From Mucilaginibacter lacusdianchii (GTDB taxonomy: Bacteria > Bacteroidota > Bacteroidia > Sphingobacteriales > Sphingobacteriaceae), in assembly GCF_009770985.1 (NCBI RefSeq), contig NZ_WSRW01000004.1:1-64000 (forward strand): a stretch of 64,000 nt of DNA, read 5' to 3'. A model generated the notes under the pieces. The model had not been told where the DNA came from, did no database searches, and saw only the letters and a list, made by a program, of their open reading frames with translations. Positions 60,516 to 64,000 of this stretch are shown one piece after another. Position numbers and translations under genes: made by a program. Position 1 is the first letter of the stretch, and each line of letters opens with the position of its first letter.

Positions 60516-60779
60516 TTATTTTACTTCTTCGTAATCAATAAAGTCGCCTTCAGAATCGGGTACGCTGTTCTTTTTAGTCGGCGGAATATAATCCACTTTA
60601 ACTTTACCATCGGGCTGATTATAGCGCTGCTGGTATTGTTGACGACCTTGTTGTTGTTGTTGTTGCTGCTGTGCTTTGTTCACCATGTTTTGAAACAGCA
60701 TGGGTAAAAAAATACGGGCCAGGCTGCGGATGATGTATAATACACAAATAGATATAATCAGAAAACGTATTAAAATCAT
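60516..60779 (-). CDS. DUF4834 family protein
   Basis: An 87-residue protein with one N-terminal membrane helix (MILIRFLIISICVLYIIRSL), a run of eight Gln (AQQQQQQQQGRQQ) and a conserved acidic C terminus DSEGDFIDYEEVK that identifies DUF4834. The helix would anchor it in the inner membrane with the rest in the cytoplasm. Function unknown. The Gln run is encoded by six CAA codons in a row (TTG repeat on the plus strand at 60648-60665), a site where slippage could change length. It is the first gene of the small operon leading to yfhO and has a TAnnTTTG box upstream. Confidence 0.85.
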   Translation of the reverse strand: MILIRFLIISICVLYIIRSLARIFLPMLFQNMVNKAQQQQQQQQGRQQYQQRYNQPDGKVKVDYIPPTKKNSVPDSEGDFIDYEEVK

Positions 60780-61266
60780 GTATTTAAAAATTCTTTAGGC
60801 TACAAATATAATCTTATAACGATGAAAATGTTTGCTTATGATAGGGCTGCCTGTTAACTGGTTGTCACAAAAAAGTAGCCCGGTATGGAAAAAAAAGTCG
60901 TAAAGCGTCCTGAAATAAAAAGGCAATAGCCTATTTGCGTACATCTTATTATTAAATAATCTGAATTTATTGGGCTAACAGCTTTAAATTTTTATTACTT
61001 ATTTTTTGATATCATGCTGATAATCAATATTCATTTGCAGAAAATGCTTAAAAAATAATATAGTGGCTTCTGGCTTAATAGCGGCACTACTTAATTGTTT
61101 ACATATTGCATAGCGGTTTACAATCAACCGCTTAACCCAATTTAAACCAATACCAAAATTTTGTTTACAATGCCTTAATTACGGCGCCTGTTTCGCCGCG
61201 GTAGTAGCTGATTGTACAGGCAAAATACAAATGTGGTGCTGGTTATAAAAGCGATAAACTTAAAGT
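60780..61266. other. intergenic, 487 bases, divergent promoters
   Basis: Between the leftward DUF4834 operon and the rightward GH13 gene. Apart from the DUF4834 -7 box (60803-60810) and a small GCGGTT/AACCGC hairpin near 61113-61131, I see no gene, RNA or repeat. Upstream control of the GH13 gene is likely here, but no operator is clear. Confidence 0.55.
60803..60810 (-). promoter_or_regulatory. candidate -7 box TATATTTG of the DUF4834 operon
   Basis: Minus-strand TAnnTTTG, 23 bases before the ATG. No TTG at the -33 position. Confidence 0.45.
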
Positions 61267-63153
61267 ATGCGATTCAAATTTTTACATCTCTTACCATTTG
61301 TGCTGTTGGTATTTTGCTCAACCGCCTGCAAAAAGAGCGGCGTTGCAGAAACAACAGAAGTTACCAGTATCAATAAAGATATACCTGCCAATGCGGGCGA
61401 CGGTGTTACTTTTATCAATTCGGGCAAATCGGCTATTTTTAACCTGTATGCACCGAGCAAAACTTCGGTTAGTTTAATTGGCGAGTTTAACAACTGGCAA
61501 CCTGCTGCCATGAATAAAACGGCCGACGGAACCCGTTGGTGGATACAGGTAGATAATCTCGACCCCGCCAAAGAATATTCTTATCAGTATTACATCAACA
61601 ATAGCATCAAAGTTGCCGACCCTTACACGGAGAAAGTGTTGGACCCGGATAACGATAAATATATTTCGTCGGATACTTACCCTAATTTGAAAGCTTACCC
61701 TACGGGTTCAACCACAGGTATTGTAAGCACAATGCAAGCCAATGCCGCTACTTACAACTGGAAAACTAGCACGTTTACTCGCCCCGAGCCTAAAAACTTA
61801 GTGGTTTATGAATTGCTGATTCGCGACTTTGTAGCTACCCATAATTATAAAACTTTAACCGATACGTTGAATTACCTGGTTAACTTAGGTGTCAATGCCG
61901 TTGAACTACTGCCGGTTAACGAATTTGAAGGAAATGAATCGTGGGGGTATAACACCAATTATGAGTTTGCACTGGACAAATACTACGGCACAAAAAACGA
62001 ATACAAAGCCTTTATAGATGCATGCCATGCTAAAGGTATTGCCGTTATTCAGGATATTGTTTTGGAAGATCAGTTTGGCTCATCGCCTATGGTACAGATG
62101 TATGCTACAGCCGCAGGCAGCCCGGCTGCTGATAATCCTTGGTTTAATACGCAGAACATGCATCCTTATGCAGTTGGTTATCAGCTCAACCAACAATCGG
62201 CTGCCACGCAATATTATGTCAAAAATGTGCTAAAGTACTGGTTGCAGGAGTATCATATCGACGGATTTAGGTTTGATCAGTCAAAAGCATTTACGCAAGT
62301 CAATTCCACTACCGATGCAGCATGGTCGGCTTATGACGCCAGCAGGGTGACTATTCTGAAAAATTACAACAACTACATTAAAAGCATCGACCCTGGTGCT
62401 TACCTGATACTGGAGCATTTTGCCGTGAATCAGGAAGAGGCCGAACTGGCCAACCAAGGCATGATTATGTGGAGCAACATGAACTACAATGCTAACCAAG
62501 CCACCATGGGTTACAATACCGACTGGAACCTGGCCGGTTTATTCTACGACCAATATGGCTTTACGCAGCCCTATAACCGGATAGCTTACTTTGAAAGCCA
62601 TGACGAAGAACGCCTGATGTTTAAAAATGAGCAGTACGGTAACAGCTACAACGGTTACAATGTAAAAGACCTGCCCACCGGTTTAGCCCGGCAAGAAATG
62701 GCAGCTGCTTTTCTGTTAACGCCTCCTGGTCCTAAAATGCTTTGGCAATTTGGTGAACGCGGTTATGATATCAGTATTGACAATGGCGGAAGGCTAGGCA
62801 ATAAAGATCCGCATTGGGAATACATGAGCAATGCAAGCCGCAAGCATTTGTACAGTACCTATGCCAAGCTGATAAAAATGAAAATTAACAACCCGGTGTT
62901 TACGACCACTAATTTTAAATACAATTTAAATGGGAATGTCAAAACCATTCAATTGAGTGGCACGGATGGCACGCAGGTGCTGGTGGCCGGTAATTTTGAT
63001 GTGGCTGCACAAACCGCTACTGTTACCATGCCATCAACTGGGGTTTGGTACGATTACCTGACGGGCGCTACTGTTAATGTTTCTGCAGCTAACTACAACT
63101 TATCCTTACAGCCCGGCGAGTTTCATATTTATAGCTCGGTTAAACTAAAATAA
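61267..63153 (+). CDS. GH13 alpha-amylase family lipoprotein with N-terminal CBM48-like domain
   Basis: A 628-residue lipoprotein; the lipobox Cys is residue 21 (FCSTACKKSG). A CBM48/isoamylase-N-like domain follows at about 45-140: SGKSAIFNLYAPSKTSVSLI and GEFNNWQPAAMNKTADGTRW. The GH13 barrel (about 165-530) has YELLIRDFVATHNY, AVELLPVNEFEGNESWGYN, and IAVIQDIVLEDQFGSSPM. The nucleophile is Asp337 in DGFRFDQSKAF, the acid/base Glu383 in YLILEHFAVN, and the third Asp446 in FESHDEERL. The C-terminal beta domain is complete. The enzyme probably sits in the outer membrane and cuts alpha-glucans such as starch or glycogen. It has no SusCD genes next to it. A terminator follows. Confidence 0.93.
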   Translation: MRFKFLHLLPFVLLVFCSTACKKSGVAETTEVTSINKDIPANAGDGVTFINSGKSAIFNLYAPSKTSVSLIGEFNNWQPAAMNKTADGTRWWIQVDNLDPAKEYSYQYYINNSIKVADPYTEKVLDPDNDKYISSDTYPNLKAYPTGSTTGIVSTMQANAATYNWKTSTFTRPEPKNLVVYELLIRDFVATHNYKTLTDTLNYLVNLGVNAVELLPVNEFEGNESWGYNTNYEFALDKYYGTKNEYKAFIDACHAKGIAVIQDIVLEDQFGSSPMVQMYATAAGSPAADNPWFNTQNMHPYAVGYQLNQQSAATQYYVKNVLKYWLQEYHIDGFRFDQSKAFTQVNSTTDAAWSAYDASRVTILKNYNNYIKSIDPGAYLILEHFAVNQEEAELANQGMIMWSNMNYNANQATMGYNTDWNLAGLFYDQYGFTQPYNRIAYFESHDEERLMFKNEQYGNSYNGYNVKDLPTGLARQEMAAAFLLTPPGPKMLWQFGERGYDISIDNGGRLGNKDPHWEYMSNASRKHLYSTYAKLIKMKINNPVFTTTNFKYNLNGNVKTIQLSGTDGTQVLVAGNFDVAAQTATVTMPSTGVWYDYLTGATVNVSAANYNLSLQPGEFHIYSSVKLK

Positions 63154-63172
63154 CAGCGTTAATATAAGTGCA

Positions 63173-63213
63173 CAAAAAAAGCGTGAACCACTCGGGTCAC
63201 GCTTTCTTTTTTA
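63173..63213. terminator. terminator between GH13 and MFS genes
   Basis: GCGTGAACC pairs with GGGTCACGC (one mismatch) around a four-base loop, with an A run before and a T run after. Convergent genes on both sides. Confidence 0.85.
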
Positions 63214-63238
63214 TATGTATACTGAAATTAAGGGCTTA

Positions 63239-64000
63239 TTAAGATGCCTGACGCAGCAAGGTTTGTACCTTTTGTACCGGGCGGGCAATGCCACCACGCA
63301 AGCTTTGCGAATTTAGGCGTAATTGTTTTCTGAGGCGTGCGCGCATGTACAGTATCACACGTTCTTTTTGCACTTCTCCTTGTTCTTTTACTCTGGCTAG
63401 TAGTTTTAATGAAGCTAAAGCCATCAGCGCACCAATAATAAATAAAAAGCTCCAACTGTGGATGTTGATTAATTGCAGGGTATGCATGCCATTAATCCCT
63501 TTCAACTGAAAATCCCAAACCAATTGGTAAGTAGAAAAGAAGTCGGCCAGCAAGCCACCAATAATTGGTGATATAGCTGAGAAGAATGCCACTACCATGT
63601 TTAATGACGACATGTAAGCCATGGCCTCGCGGCGTGGAGCAAGCTTCATACCTATGTTGTTTAATGCTAATCCAATTCCGCCGGTAGCCATGCCGCTAAC
63701 GGCACTAATTACAGCTAAAATAGCAATGCTATATATTTTGCTTTCGGGCATAGCTGCATAAGTCCAAGCCAAAATACAAACTACATAAATAGGGGCACAA
63801 ATATGGATGATGGTTTTGTTGCTGTAGCGGTCGCTTAAACGGCCCAGTTTTTTAATGGTCAGGATGTTGGCCATCTGTGCTATCATGGTAAAGCCAATTA
63901 CGTATGATAATGATAAGCCAATGGTTTTCATCAAAAATACGGTAAAGAAAGGTGTAGCTAAATTTAAAGCGAAGGCCCATGCTGCGTTAAATTTTAGCAG
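63239..64000 (-). CDS. MFS transporter, 3' part only
   Basis: The reading frame runs open to the right edge, so the start lies outside the window; at least 253 codons are present. The last residues at the edge read NAAWAFALNLATPFFTVFLM, followed by TIGLSLSYVIGFTMIAQMAN and the loop LTIKKLGRLSDRYSNK, the usual GRLSDR-type cytosolic loop of the major facilitator superfamily. Further helices follow, with ISAVSGMATGGIGLALNNIG and MKLAPRREAMAYM, and a basic C-terminal tail rich in Arg. The first half of the transporter is missing here. The substrate is not predictable. It converges on the GH13 gene, with a terminator in between. Confidence 0.88.
   Translation of the reverse strand: MLKFNAAWAFALNLATPFFTVFLMKTIGLSLSYVIGFTMIAQMANILTIKKLGRLSDRYSNKTIIHICAPIYVVCILAWTYAAMPESKIYSIAILAVISAVSGMATGGIGLALNNIGMKLAPRREAMAYMSSLNMVVAFFSAISPIIGGLLADFFSTYQLVWDFQLKGINGMHTLQLINIHSWSFLFIIGALMALASLKLLARVKEQGEVQKERVILYMRARLRKQLRLNSQSLRGGIARPVQKVQTLLRQAS

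Noticed and set aside
1-64000. tRNA or rRNA genes
   Set aside because: I looked in the gaps for cloverleaf-like runs and conserved rRNA motifs and saw none; a tRNAscan or Infernal run would be decisive.

Overview
The window looks like a contiguous piece of chromosome from a Bacteroidota bacterium, most likely Sphingobacteriaceae and in my reading closest to Mucilaginibacter or Pedobacter. The signs are a SusC/SusD pair, many secreted or lipoprotein enzymes, families found mainly in this phylum (DUF4834, DUF6515, YfhO, OMP_b-brl_3 receptors), promoter-like -7 boxes of the form TAnnTTTG, few Shine-Dalgarno sequences and moderate to low GC. I see no rRNA, tRNA, CRISPR array, prophage, plasmid backbone or classical insertion sequence. 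Genus assignment is inference.

Layout. 0-7 kb: DUF4159 protein, CotH-like lipoprotein, a small protein, a YugP-type zinc metallopeptidase, murF, a small unknown, a stand-alone secreted S74-type chaperone domain and an SDR. 7.0-7.55 kb: a small GIY-YIG nuclease gene lying between two halves of one long palindromic repeat. 7.5-17.3 kb: recQ, a secreted M14 carboxypeptidase, an M3 peptidyl-dipeptidase and an OMP_b-brl_3 receptor. 17.6-19.8 kb: a padR-pspC operon with an obvious dyad operator over its -33 box. 20-24.5 kb: susC-susD without adjacent glycoside hydrolases. 24.5-32.2 kb: secreted unknowns, a DUF6515 protein, a cysteine-rich copper-binding bundle, catalase and a 22-unit TPR protein. 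32.2-39.6 kb: MarR regulator, HbpS/GlcG protein, two SDRs, a HAD protein, a coupled MBL exonuclease/ATP-dependent DNA ligase pair and a DUF1835 protein. 39.6-47 kb: GHL10 hydrolase, coiled-coil membrane protein, rdgB operon, surA and moxR. 47.2-53.4 kb: a leftward run mutL, rhomboid, rhomboid, EEP phosphatase, cysS. 53.5-64 kb: amidohydrolase plus beta-lactamase-fold hydrolase, a structured gene-free stretch, a DUF4834/membrane protein/YfhO operon, a GH13 lipoprotein and the 3' part of an MFS transporter.

Functionally the window is mostly housekeeping (wall precursor ligase, tRNA charging, nucleotide sanitation, mismatch repair, recombination, outer-membrane protein folding) mixed with secreted degradative enzymes and stress proteins.

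The most unusual signal is a family of imperfect palindromes with TGTCATT/AATGACA ends, found at 1, 7041/7501, 12409 and 37730. One copy is split around the GIY-YIG gene, which resembles the arrangement of REP sequences around RAYT transposases but with an unrelated nuclease fold. A second unusual stretch is the hairpin-rich non-coding segment at about 57.06-57.43 kb. No database search or folding calculation was possible; positions and pairings were read by eye.
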